Source: Streptomyces sp. LHD-70
GTDB lineage: Bacteria > Actinomycetota > Actinomycetes > Streptomycetales > Streptomycetaceae
Assembly: GCF_031157275.1 (NCBI RefSeq)
Contig: NZ_JAVIFW010000001.1
Location: 62,001-126,000, forward strand
Length of the DNA stretch: 64,000 nucleotides
Reading direction: 5' to 3'
Part shown: piece by piece, positions 48,185 through 56,554 of the stretch
Layout: each line of letters opens with the position of its first letter
Numbering within the stretch: position 1 is the stretch's first letter
The notes under the pieces: model-generated
The model's input: only the letters and a program-made list of their open reading frames with translations
Told to the model about the DNA's origin: nothing
Database searches by the model: none
Made by a program: the position numbers and the translations under genes

Positions 48185-48486
48185 GTTTCGGTACGAGTTT
48201 CTGACGTACCGTTTGCTGACTCGGCGTCAGTATCTTGGCTGGAACCAAGGGGCGGCCGCGAATTGCGCGCCGCCTCTTGGCATATGCAAGCCAATCGGGG
48301 GAACGCATCCTTCCGTCGGCTCGTCCCCATTAGCGGGGCGGCGAGTGTTCTGCTGACAATGGCGGAGACCCTCGCGCCGTGTCCGTGCAGGCGAGACTAC
48401 GATGTAAGCCTCCACGTCACAGCACCCACCTCGCCGACCTGACAAAGCCATTGGCGCACGACTTTGGGAAGGCCAGACGCATCCTG
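48185..48486 (+). promoter_or_regulatory. mreB upstream region with candidate -10 at 48398-48403
   Basis: About 300 bp without a gene. The best promoter-like hexamer is TACGAT (48398-48403), about 85 bases before mreB. No clear -35 accompanies it. A GGCGGCC/GGCGCGCCGCC-rich imperfect palindrome lies near 48250-48275. Multiple mreB promoters are known in S. coelicolor, which fits the long leader. Confidence 0.45.
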
Positions 48487-49518
48487 ATGGGAACCAACAT
48501 GTCGTTCATCGGCCGTGACATGGCTGTCGACCTCGGGACCGCCAACACGCTGGTGTACGTCAGGGGCCGCGGCATCGTACTCAACGAACCGTCCGTCGTT
48601 GCCATCAACACGAATACGGGTGGCATCCTCGCGGTCGGCGCTGAGGCGAAGAAAATGATCGGCCGCACCCCTGGCAACATCGTCGCGGTCCGCCCTCTGA
48701 AGGACGGCGTCATCGCCGACTTCGAGATCACCGAGCGGATGCTCCGCTACTTCATCCTCAAGATCCACAAGCGTCGTTATCTGGCCCGGCCGCGCGTCGT
48801 GGTCTGTGTCCCCTCCGGCATCACCGGCGTCGAGCGCCGCGCGGTCATCGAGGCCTCCACGCAGGCCGGTGCCCGTCAGGTGCACATCATCGAGGAGCCG
48901 ATGGCCGCGGCGATCGGCTCGGGCCTCCCGGTCCACGAGGCCACGGGCAACATGGTGGTGGACATCGGCGGCGGCACCACCGAGGTCGCCGTGATCTCCC
49001 TCGGAGGAATCGTCACAGCGCAGTCGATCCGCGTCGCGGGGGACGAGCTGGACAACGCGATCATCCAGCACATCAAGAAGGAGTACAGCCTCCTCCTCGG
49101 CGAGCGCACCGCCGAGCAGATCAAGATCACCATCGGTTCGGCGTATGACATGGACGCCGACGAGCACACCGAGATCCGCGGCCGCGACCTGGTCAGCGGC
49201 CTGCCCAAGACCGTGGTGATCTCCGCGGCCGAGGTCCGCAAGGCCATCGAGGAGCCGGTCAACGCGATCGTGGACGCGGTCAAGACCACCCTCGACAAGT
49301 GCCCGCCGGAGCTCTCCGGAGACGTCATGGACCGCGGCATCGTCCTCACCGGCGGCGGCGCCCTGCTCCGCGGCCTCGACGAGCGGCTGCGCCGCGAGAC
49401 CGGCATGCCGATCCACATCGCCGAGGACCCGCTGGACTCCGTGGTGCTCGGATCCGGCAAGTGCGTGGACGAGTTCGAGGCCCTGCAGCAGGTCCTCGAT
49501 GCCTCACCGCGCAGGTGA
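48487..49518 (+). CDS. mreB: Rod-shape/spore-wall actin homologue MreB
   Basis: A 343-residue bacterial actin which in Streptomyces is needed mainly for spore-wall assembly, forming membrane-bound filaments that position wall synthesis. Visible elements are an N-terminal membrane-binding stretch MSFIGRD, phosphate-1 [20 protein letters not shown], phosphate-2 [19 protein letters not shown], and adenosine loop [16 protein letters not shown]. The ATG at 48487 gives the family length; a second in-frame ATG at 48499 has the better-spaced GGGAA ribosome site and would remove four residues. It is the first gene of mreB-mreC-mreD-mrdA-rodA, although a 14-bp hairpin separates it from mreC. Confidence 0.97.
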   Translation: MGTNMSFIGRDMAVDLGTANTLVYVRGRGIVLNEPSVVAINTNTGGILAVGAEAKKMIGRTPGNIVAVRPLKDGVIADFEITERMLRYFILKIHKRRYLARPRVVVCVPSGITGVERRAVIEASTQAGARQVHIIEEPMAAAIGSGLPVHEATGNMVVDIGGGTTEVAVISLGGIVTAQSIRVAGDELDNAIIQHIKKEYSLLLGERTAEQIKITIGSAYDMDADEHTEIRGRDLVSGLPKTVVISAAEVRKAIEEPVNAIVDAVKTTLDKCPPELSGDVMDRGIVLTGGGALLRGLDERLRRETGMPIHIAEDPLDSVVLGSGKCVDEFEALQQVLDASPRR

Positions 49519-49527
49519 AGCAGTTCG

Positions 49528-49568
49528 ACGATCCGCCGTACAGAGTTTCGTTTCGTACGGCGGATCGT
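49528..49568. terminator. Hairpin between mreB and mreC
   Basis: A 14-bp perfect stem, ACGATCCGCCGTAC / GTACGGCGGATCGT, with a 13-base T-rich loop, 10 bases after the mreB stop. It probably lets mreB be made in excess over mreCD as a partial terminator. Confidence 0.75.
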
Positions 49569-49688
49569 TGGTATAGAGGCATAAACCTGACCCGTTGGGC
49601 GGGTTCGGCCGACAACAAGCGCGCCCCCGCAGGCGTCACATAAGCAAGAGGCACAACCATTCCGACGAGGAAGGCACGGCCGCCGCAC

Positions 49689-50738
49689 GTGAGGGACACA
49701 CGAGAGAGCCGGCTGCTCCTGGTGCTGCTGATCGCCATCGCGTTCGCTTTGATCACGGTGGACATCCGCGGCGGGGAGGACTCCCCGGTCGACGGTGCCC
49801 GGCAGGCCGCCGCGACGGTCTTCGGCCCGGTGGAGAACGGCGTATCGGCCGCGGTGAGCCCACTCGGCAACGCGATTGCAGCGGTCCGCGACTCCGACGA
49901 CCGGCACAACCGCATCAGCGAGCTGGAGCGGGAGAACGCCGCGCTCAAGGCGAAGCTGGGCAGCGACGACCGCAACCGCAGCCGCGTCCGCCAGCTCGAC
50001 CAGATGCTGAAGAAGGCCGGCGCCGGCCAGTACGGCATCAAAGGCGCCGAGGTCATCGCCATAGGGGCCGCGCAGGGCTTCTCCTGGACCGTCACCATCG
50101 ACGCCGGCGCCAACGACGGACTCCGGCGCGACATGACGGTCCTCAACGGCGAAGGACTCGTCGGCCGCGTCACCACCGTCGGCCCCAACACCGCGTCCGT
50201 ACTGCTCGCCAACGACCCGGACTTCACCGTCGGCACCCGCATGGAGAAGACCGACGAGCTGGGCTTCGCCACCGGCCGCGGCGACCGGAATCTCGCCGTG
50301 CAGATGCTCAACGGCAAGGCCAAGGTCAAGAAGGGCGACCGGATGGTCACGTTCGGCTCGCAGGCCGACAAGCCGTTCGTGCCCGGCGTCCCGATCGGCG
50401 AGGTCGTCAAGGTCGACCCCTCCGGCGGCGACCTGACCCGCACGGTCCATGTGAAGCCGTACGTCAGCTTCACCAAGCTCGACATCGTCGGCGTCGTCGT
50501 CGAGGCCCCCCGCACCGACCCGCGCGACAAGGTGCTGCCCGAGCCCGTGAAGCCCAAGCCCACGCCGACCGTCACGGTCACCGTCACCCCGCCGGGGCCC
50601 GGCGAGGAGGGCGAACAGGGCCAGGGCGAGGACGGCCAGGCGCCGCCCGCCGACGGAGCGGAACAAGACGGAGTAGCGCAGGACGGCGCCGATCCAGGCG
50701 CAGGTGACGGCCAGCAGCCCCAGAACGACCAGGAGTAA
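49689..50738 (+). CDS. mreC: Rod-shape-determining protein MreC
   Basis: A 349-residue bitopic membrane protein that links MreB to the wall synthases outside the membrane. It has one N-terminal helix (about 7-24, LLLVLLIAIAFALITVDI), a coiled coil (about 75-100, ISELERENAALKAKLGSDDR) and the two-barrel MreC domain (about 110-280: GFSWTVTIDAGANDGLRRDM; GLVGRVTTVGPNTASVLL; VPGVPIGEVVKVD). A disordered Pro/Gln/Asp tail of 60 residues follows. The GTG start is preceded by GAGGAAGG about 14 bases away, a rather long spacing. It is five bases ahead of mreD. Confidence 0.95.
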   Translation: MRDTRESRLLLVLLIAIAFALITVDIRGGEDSPVDGARQAAATVFGPVENGVSAAVSPLGNAIAAVRDSDDRHNRISELERENAALKAKLGSDDRNRSRVRQLDQMLKKAGAGQYGIKGAEVIAIGAAQGFSWTVTIDAGANDGLRRDMTVLNGEGLVGRVTTVGPNTASVLLANDPDFTVGTRMEKTDELGFATGRGDRNLAVQMLNGKAKVKKGDRMVTFGSQADKPFVPGVPIGEVVKVDPSGGDLTRTVHVKPYVSFTKLDIVGVVVEAPRTDPRDKVLPEPVKPKPTPTVTVTVTPPGPGEEGEQGQGEDGQAPPADGAEQDGVAQDGADPGAGDGQQPQNDQE

Positions 50739-50743
50739 GGCCC

Positions 50744-51418
50744 ATGCGTGTCAACCGGATGCTCCTGTCCACCACCCTGGTGGTCGTCGCCCTCGTCGTC
50801 CAGGTCAGCGTGCTCGCCCGGCTTCATCTGCCCGGCGCCGTACCGGACTTGATGCTCCTGACCGTCCTCGGCCTCGCCCTCGTCTACGGACACGTCGGCG
50901 GCGCCCTCATCGGCTTCGGCGCGGGTCTCCTCGCCGACCTCGCGCCGCCCGCCGACCACGCGGTCGGCCGGTACGCCCTGGTGCTCTGCGTCATCGGCTA
51001 CCTCGCGGGCCTCGTGAAGCCCGAGTCCGGCCAACTGCGCTCCGCCACCGGCCCGATGGCCGTCGTGGTCGGCGCCGCCATCGGCTCCACGCTCCTGTAC
51101 GCGGGAGTCGGCACCCTCGTCGGCGACACCGCCGCCGCCCATGTCGGCCTCGGCAGCCTGCTGTTCACCGCCACGCTCTACGACCTGCTGCTCGCGCCCT
51201 TCGTCGTACCCGCGATCATGGCGCTCGCCAGACGCGCCGAGCACGATCCGCTCGCCGAGAACAGCGGCGGAGGCAAGAGCAGCGAAGTCTCCACCGGCTG
51301 GCTCTCCGCGGGCACCGGGATGCGCATCGGCAGCCAGCGCGCCGGCGGGCTGCGCATCAAGTCGGCCAAGGCGCGCGTCGCCCGAGCGGGACGTCTCAAG
51401 GGGGTCAAGAGGCTGTGA
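50744..51418 (+). CDS. mreD: Rod-shape-determining protein MreD
   Basis: A 224-residue inner-membrane protein with five or six helices (LLSTTLVVVALVVQVSVLAR; LMLLTVLGLALVYGHVGGAL; YALVLCVIGYLAGLV; LLFTATLYDLLLAPFVVPAI) that completes the MreBCD complex. A basic cytoplasmic C-terminal tail of about 60 residues (IKSAKARVARAGRLKGVKRL) is longer than in E. coli MreD and is typical of Streptomyces. AGGAGTAAGG precedes the ATG by three to nine bases. It lies in the operon between mreC and mrdA. Confidence 0.95.
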   Translation: MRVNRMLLSTTLVVVALVVQVSVLARLHLPGAVPDLMLLTVLGLALVYGHVGGALIGFGAGLLADLAPPADHAVGRYALVLCVIGYLAGLVKPESGQLRSATGPMAVVVGAAIGSTLLYAGVGTLVGDTAAAHVGLGSLLFTATLYDLLLAPFVVPAIMALARRAEHDPLAENSGGGKSSEVSTGWLSAGTGMRIGSQRAGGLRIKSAKARVARAGRLKGVKRL

Positions 51419-51427
51419 GCAATGCCC

Positions 51428-51471
51428 ACCCTTCCCCAAGCTCTCGGCTCCGCTCGAGCAGGGGATGCCCC
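51428..51471 (+). repeat. Intergenic hairpin element (CACCC-TTCCCC ... GGGGATGCCCCA type)
   Basis: CACCCTTCCCC, the stem-loop AGCTC...GAGCA flanked by CCCC/GGGG, then GGGGATGCCCCA. It shares its flanks with the element at 56496-56530. It lies in the 91-bp gap between mreD and mrdA, within the operon, so it should be transcribed and fold. Confidence 0.75.
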
Positions 51472-51509
51472 AACCCCGCCACCACCCTTCCAACGGATGG
51501 GCTGCGCCC

Positions 51510-53687
51510 ATGAGCAACATCCCTGAGACCGGCCGGACGCCGCGGGTCCGGATCCGGCTCGTCATCATCCAGGTCCTCGTCTTCTCCCTCTTCCTCACCC
51601 TCGGCGGCCGCCTCTGGTACCTCCAGGTGCGCAACGGCGACGAGTACGCCGACGAGGCCAACGGCAACCATGTGCAGCGCGTCGTCGACCCCGCCGTACG
51701 CGGATCGATTCTCGACGCCCGGGGCGTGCCGCTCGCCGACAACCAGACGCGGCTCGTGGTCTCCGCGTCCCGCACCGAGCTGATGAAGATGAAGGACGAC
51801 GGGGACGCCGTCCTGACCCGGCTCGCCGGTGTGCTGGGCATGACGCCCAAGGAAGTCGGCAACAAGGTCCGGCTCTGCAACGACGAGACCCCGCAGCCCT
51901 GCTGGAACGGCTCGCCCTACCAGCCCATCCCGATCACCGACGAGGCCACGCCCCGGCAGGCCCTGCAGATCCGGGAGCGCGCCGAGGATTTCCCCGGCAT
52001 CACCGCCGAGCCCACCGCCGTCCGCCGCTACGCCGCACCCGGCGGCGCCCGGACCTCGCAGGTCCTCGGCTATCTCTCGCCGGTCACGGACGAGGAGATC
52101 AAGGCCGCCGAGAACACCTCCTCGCCGTTCCTGCGCTCCGACCAGGTGGGCCGCTCCGGCCTTGAGCGGACGTACGACAAGTACCTGCGCGGCAAGGCCG
52201 GCGTCACGTCGTACGAGGTGGACAAGCTCGGCCGGGTGATGGGCAAGACGCAGGCCGACCCGGGGACGCCCGGCTCCAACGTCGTCACCAGCATCGACGC
52301 GCGCGTGCAGCGCGTCGCCGAGTACGAGCTCAACCAGGCGATGAAGACCGCCCGCCAGCAGACCGACAAGATCACCGGTCGCAAGTACGAGGCCGACTCG
52401 GGTGCCGTGGTCGTCCTGGAGTCGAAGACCGGCCGCGTCGTCTCCATGGCCTCCCAGCCGGACTACGACCCGAACGCCTGGGTCGGCGGCATCTCCGGCA
52501 AGGACTACGCCAGGCTCACCAGCAAGAAGTCCAACTACCCGCTGCTCAACCGGGCCACCCAGGGCCAGGCCCCGCCCGGCTCCATCTTCAAGGTGATCTC
52601 CGCGAGCGCCGCCGTCCGGGCCGGGCATTCCTTCGACGACAAGTACAACTGCTCCAGCTCCTACAGCCTCGGCAACCGCAGCTTCGCCAACTTCGAGTCG
52701 AAGGGGTACGGACCGATCACCCTCGGCCGCGCCCTCGAAGTCTCCTGCAACACCGTCTTCTACGCCCTCGGCCACAGCGAGTGGAAGCGCGACGGCGGCA
52801 ACAAGCCGAAGAACCCCGACGACTGGTTCTACCGGACCGCCAAGGACTACGGCCTCGGCAAGGAGACCGGCATCGACCTCCCCAACGAGGTCTCCGGCCG
52901 CATCCCCGACCGCCAGTGGAAGAAGGACTTCTGGAAGGCCAACAAGGACGCCTGGTGCAAGCAGGGCAAGAAGAACGGCGACTACGCCGAGAGGATCGCC
53001 TTCGAGAACTGCCTGGAGGGCAATCGCCTGAAGGCCGGTGACAGCGTCAACTACGCCATCGGACAGGGCGACATCCTCGTCACCCCCATCCAGATGGCCA
53101 CCGTCTACTCCGCCATCTCCAACGGCGGAACCCTCTACGACCCCAGCGTCGGCAAGGCGATCGTCAGCCCCGACGGCAAGCAGGTCGAGGAGATCAAGCC
53201 CAAGTCGCACGGCAAGCTGCCGGTGGACGACAAGACCATCGCAGACCTGAACGAGGCCCTGGCCGGTGTCGCCACCCGCGGTACCGCCTCCTGGCGGTTC
53301 GGCGGCTGGCCGCAGGACAAGATCCCCATGCACGCGAAGACCGGTACCGCACAGGTCTACGGCAAGCAGACCACCGGCTGGCTGGCGACGTACACCGACG
53401 ACTACACGATCGTGATGACCATCTCCCAGGGTGGTACCGGATCCGGCTCCGCCGGGCCCGCCGTACGCAACATCTACAACGCGATCTACGGCCTCGACGC
53501 CAAGGGCCAGCAGGACCCCAAGAAGGCCCTGCTGCCCAAGCCGCATTCCGAGCTGCCCAAGATCGAGCCCGACGGCTCGATCGACGCACCCGAGATCAAG
53601 CCGTACGAGCCGCAGCAGGAGGAGCCGCCCGCCGAGCAGGAACTCGCGGCCGCACTCGCCGGAACGGCACCTTGGAGGCGTGACTGA
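51510..53687 (+). CDS. mrdA: Class B penicillin-binding protein 2 (elongasome transpeptidase)
   Basis: A 725-residue peptidoglycan transpeptidase. A short cytoplasmic head and one helix (about 18-38, LVIIQVLVFSLFLTLGG) are followed by the pedestal domain with RGSILDARGVPLADNQTRLV and the PBP dimer region. The transpeptidase motifs are SIFK (Ser nucleophile in APPGSIFKVISASAA, about 355), SCN (in ALEVSCNTVFYA, about 412) and KTGT (in MHAKTGTAQVYG, about 610). The inserted loop with CKQGKKNGDYAERIAFENC carries cysteines that may pair. The ATG was chosen at the family N-terminus; no strong ribosome site is visible. The stop codon overlaps the rodA start (TGATG), so the transpeptidase and its glycosyltransferase partner are translationally coupled. 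Confidence 0.96.
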   Translation: MSNIPETGRTPRVRIRLVIIQVLVFSLFLTLGGRLWYLQVRNGDEYADEANGNHVQRVVDPAVRGSILDARGVPLADNQTRLVVSASRTELMKMKDDGDAVLTRLAGVLGMTPKEVGNKVRLCNDETPQPCWNGSPYQPIPITDEATPRQALQIRERAEDFPGITAEPTAVRRYAAPGGARTSQVLGYLSPVTDEEIKAAENTSSPFLRSDQVGRSGLERTYDKYLRGKAGVTSYEVDKLGRVMGKTQADPGTPGSNVVTSIDARVQRVAEYELNQAMKTARQQTDKITGRKYEADSGAVVVLESKTGRVVSMASQPDYDPNAWVGGISGKDYARLTSKKSNYPLLNRATQGQAPPGSIFKVISASAAVRAGHSFDDKYNCSSSYSLGNRSFANFESKGYGPITLGRALEVSCNTVFYALGHSEWKRDGGNKPKNPDDWFYRTAKDYGLGKETGIDLPNEVSGRIPDRQWKKDFWKANKDAWCKQGKKNGDYAERIAFENCLEGNRLKAGDSVNYAIGQGDILVTPIQMATVYSAISNGGTLYDPSVGKAIVSPDGKQVEEIKPKSHGKLPVDDKTIADLNEALAGVATRGTASWRFGGWPQDKIPMHAKTGTAQVYGKQTTGWLATYTDDYTIVMTISQGGTGSGSAGPAVRNIYNAIYGLDAKGQQDPKKALLPKPHSELPKIEPDGSIDAPEIKPYEPQQEEPPAEQELAAALAGTAPWRRD

Positions 53688-54877
53688 TGGCAGGCGGCTT
53701 CTCCGTCTCCGGCTACGGACCCGAACGGGGCTCCTGGTCCAAGCTGTTCGCCCGTGACTCCGTCACCCGACGGCTCGACTGGCCGCTGCTCCTGGCCGCG
53801 ATCGCGCTGTCCCTGATCGGCTCGGCGCTCGTCTACTCGGCGACCCGCAACCGCACCGAACTCGTCGGCGACGACCCGTACTCGTACCTCTTCAAGCACG
53901 TCCTCAACGTCGGCATCGGGCTCACCCTGATGATCGGGACGATCTGGCTCGGGCACCGCACGCTGCGCACGGCCGTGCCGATCCTGTACGGCGTCTCGGT
54001 CTTCCTCGTGCTGCTCGTGCTGACGCCGCTCGGCGCGACCATCAACGGCGCGCACGCGTGGATCAACGTCGGCGGACTCTCCCTGCAGCCCTCCGAGTTC
54101 GTGAAGATCACGATCATCCTCGGCATGGCGATGCTGCTCGCGGCGCGCGTCGACGCGGGCGACCGGGACCACCCCGACCACCGCACCGTCGTCCAGGCCC
54201 TCGGCCTCGCCGCCGTCCCGATACTGATCACGATGCTGATGCCGGACCTCGGCTCGGTCATGGTGATGGCGATGATCGTCCTCGGCGTGCTGCTCGCCTC
54301 CGGCGCCTCCAACCGCTGGGTCTTCGGCCTGCTCGGCACGGGCGCCGCCGGTGCCGTCGCGGTCTGGCAGCTCGGCCTGCTCGACGACTACCAGATCGCC
54401 CGCTTCGCGGCCTTCGCCAACCCGGCCCTCGACCCGGCGGGCGTCGGCTACAACACCAACCAGGCCCGTATCGCCATCGGCTCCGGCGGTCTCACCGGCG
54501 CCGGACTCGGCAACGGCTCGCAGACCACCGGCCAGTTCGTGCCCGAGCAGCAGACCGACTTCATCTTCACCGTCGCCGGTGAGGAGCTGGGCTTCATCGG
54601 CGCCGGACTGATCCTGTTCCTGCTGGGCGTCGTGCTCTGGCGCGCCTGCCGGATCGCCCGCGAGACGACCGAGCTGTACGGCACGATCGTCGCCTCCGGC
54701 ATCATCGCCTGGTTCGCCTTCCAGTCCTTCGAGAACGTCGGCATGACCCTCGGCATCATGCCGGTCGCCGGTCTGCCGCTGCCGTTCGTGAGTTACGGCG
54801 GTACGTCGATGTTCGCGGTCTGGATCGCCATCGGACTGCTCCAGTCGATCCGGGTGCAGCGGCCCATGTCGGCGTAA
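53687..54877 (+). CDS. rodA: SEDS-family peptidoglycan glycosyltransferase RodA
   Basis: A 396-residue, ten-helix SEDS protein that polymerises lipid II together with its class B PBP. Conserved SEDS features are GATINGAHAWINVGGLSLQPSE (about 118-139), LMPDLGSVMVM (about 184), the extracellular loop ARIAIGSGGLTGAGLGNGSQ with FVPEQQTDFIF (catalytic Asp region, about 290), and GLPLPFVSYGGTSMF (about 363). In Streptomyces the gene has been called sfr. The ATG overlaps the mrdA stop by one base. It is the last gene of the mre cluster; the CYTH gene that follows has its own promoter signature. Confidence 0.95.
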   Translation: MAGGFSVSGYGPERGSWSKLFARDSVTRRLDWPLLLAAIALSLIGSALVYSATRNRTELVGDDPYSYLFKHVLNVGIGLTLMIGTIWLGHRTLRTAVPILYGVSVFLVLLVLTPLGATINGAHAWINVGGLSLQPSEFVKITIILGMAMLLAARVDAGDRDHPDHRTVVQALGLAAVPILITMLMPDLGSVMVMAMIVLGVLLASGASNRWVFGLLGTGAAGAVAVWQLGLLDDYQIARFAAFANPALDPAGVGYNTNQARIAIGSGGLTGAGLGNGSQTTGQFVPEQQTDFIFTVAGEELGFIGAGLILFLLGVVLWRACRIARETTELYGTIVASGIIAWFAFQSFENVGMTLGIMPVAGLPLPFVSYGGTSMFAVWIAIGLLQSIRVQRPMSA

Positions 54878-54927
54878 GCGGGGTCGCGGGGCTGCCGAGC
54901 GGCGGGTCGCGCGACTAAATTCGTTTT

Positions 54928-56484
54928 ATGGCGGAGACGAAGCGCGAGATCGAGCGGAAGTACGAAGCCACCGGACCCAACGGATCCACCGGAACCGACG
55001 GCGCCTCTGACGGCCCCGGGCTGCCCGACCTGACGCGGGTGCCTGGGGTCGCCGCCGTCCTGGACCGCGGTACCGTCGACCTCGACGCCACCTACTACGA
55101 CACCGCCGACCTCCGCCTCGCCGCGTCCGCCCGCACCCTGCGCCGCCGCACCGGCGGGGACGACGCGGGCTGGCACCTCAAACTCCCCGTCTCCGCAGGG
55201 GTGCGCGACGAGGTCCAGGCACCGCTCTCCGACCAGGTGCCGCGCGCCCTCGCCGACCTCGTCCGCTCCCGGGTGCGCCACGCCGACCTCGTCCCCGTGA
55301 TCCGGCTCCGCTCCGCCCGCGCCGTACGCCACCTCATGGACGCCGACGGGGCGCTGCTCGCCGAGGTCAGCGTGGACTCCGTACGGGCCGACCGGCTCGC
55401 CGGCGGCGACGGCAGCGCCGAGTGGACCGAGATCGAGGTGGAGCTGGCCGAGGGCGGGGACCCCGCGTTCCTCGACAAGGTGGAGAAGCGGCTGCGCAAG
55501 GCGGGCGTCGTCCCGGCGGGCTCGGCGTCCAAGCTGGCCCGCGCGCTCGCCGAGACGGGCACGGAGCCGCGCGTCCGGTCGGCGAAGCCCGCGCCGCCCG
55601 TCACCTCGGGCGATCACGTCCTCGCGTATCTGCGCACCCAGCGCGACGCCCTTGTCGAGCTCGACCCGGACGTGCGCCGCGATCTGCCCGACGCGGTGCA
55701 CCAGATGCGCGTCGCCACCCGCCGGATGCGCAGCGCGCTGCGCTCGTACCGCAAGGTCCTGGACCGGTCCGTCACCGACCCGGTCGGCGACGAGCTGAAG
55801 TGGCTCGCCGGTGAGCTGGGTGTCGACCGGGACCGCGAAGTGCTGACCGAACGCCTCCGGGAGGCCGTCGCGGAGCTGCCGCGGACGCTGATCGACGGGC
55901 CCGTACGGGGACGGCTGCGCACCTGGTCGGCGGCGCGCCGCGGCGGCTCGCGGCGCCGGCTGACCACCGTGCTCGACGGCCGGCGCTACCTCGCGCTGCT
56001 CGACACCGTCGACGGGCTGCTCGCCGACCCGCCGCTGCGCCCGGCCGCCGCGAAGCCGCCGCAGGCCGTCCTCACGAAGGCCGTGCTGCGCGAGTTCGAG
56101 CGGTTGACCGACGCCGTCGACGCGGCGCTCGCCGCCGACCCGGGCACCGAACGGGACCAGGCCCTGCACGAGGCCCGCAAGAAGGCCAAGCGCACCCGGT
56201 ACGCGGCGGAGGCCGCGAAGCCCGCGCTCGGCAAGCCCGCGAAGCGCCTCGCCAAGCGCGCGAAGAAGCTGCAGAGCGGGCTCGGCGAGCACCAGGACAG
56301 CGTGATGGCGCGGGCCACGCTGCGCGATCTGGCCGGGCAGGCGCACGCGGCGGGGGAGAGTTCCTTCACGTACGGACTGCTCTACGGCCGGGAGGAAAGG
56401 ACCGCCGAGCTGTCCGAGGCCGGGCTGCCCGGGTGGTGGGAGCGCGCGGTGGAGGCTGCGGAAGCGTTGCGCCGGACGCGTTAG
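54928..56484 (+). CDS. CYTH and CHAD domain protein (polyphosphate-associated)
   Basis: A 518-residue two-domain protein. The N-terminal CYTH triphosphate-tunnel domain (about 1-205) starts with EIERKYE (the ExExK motif) and has YYDTADLRL, LRRRTGGDDAGWHLKLP and EIEVELAEG strands that line the tunnel, so metal-dependent hydrolysis of an inorganic or organic triphosphate is likely. The C-terminal CHAD domain (about 225-518) has conserved His helices, VHQMRVATRRMRSALRSYRK and LHEARKKAKRTRYAAEA, that bind polyphosphate. TAAATT lies six bases before the ATG with no Shine-Dalgarno sequence, indicating a leaderless transcript. It is not part of the mre operon despite its place. Confidence 0.92.
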   Translation: MAETKREIERKYEATGPNGSTGTDGASDGPGLPDLTRVPGVAAVLDRGTVDLDATYYDTADLRLAASARTLRRRTGGDDAGWHLKLPVSAGVRDEVQAPLSDQVPRALADLVRSRVRHADLVPVIRLRSARAVRHLMDADGALLAEVSVDSVRADRLAGGDGSAEWTEIEVELAEGGDPAFLDKVEKRLRKAGVVPAGSASKLARALAETGTEPRVRSAKPAPPVTSGDHVLAYLRTQRDALVELDPDVRRDLPDAVHQMRVATRRMRSALRSYRKVLDRSVTDPVGDELKWLAGELGVDRDREVLTERLREAVAELPRTLIDGPVRGRLRTWSAARRGGSRRRLTTVLDGRRYLALLDTVDGLLADPPLRPAAAKPPQAVLTKAVLREFERLTDAVDAALAADPGTERDQALHEARKKAKRTRYAAEAAKPALGKPAKRLAKRAKKLQSGLGEHQDSVMARATLRDLAGQAHAAGESSFTYGLLYGREERTAELSEAGLPGWWERAVEAAEALRRTR

Positions 56485-56495
56485 TCTTGAGGGTC

Positions 56496-56530
56496 ACCCT
56501 TCCCCCTCGCCATTGGCCGGGGGTGCCCCA
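56496..56530 (+). repeat. Intergenic hairpin element, second copy
   Basis: ACCCTTCCCC, a short stem-loop CTCGCCATTGGCCGG, then GGGTGCCCCA. The flanks match the element at 51428-51471. It lies immediately before the radical-SAM gene, covering its 5' leader. Confidence 0.65.
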
Positions 56531-56554
56531 AGCCAGCTCACGAAGGTCGTAGTG

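Noticed and set aside
48231..48451. Antisense frame upstream of mreB as a small gene
   Set aside because: Low coding bias and no ribosome site; it overlaps the mreB leader.
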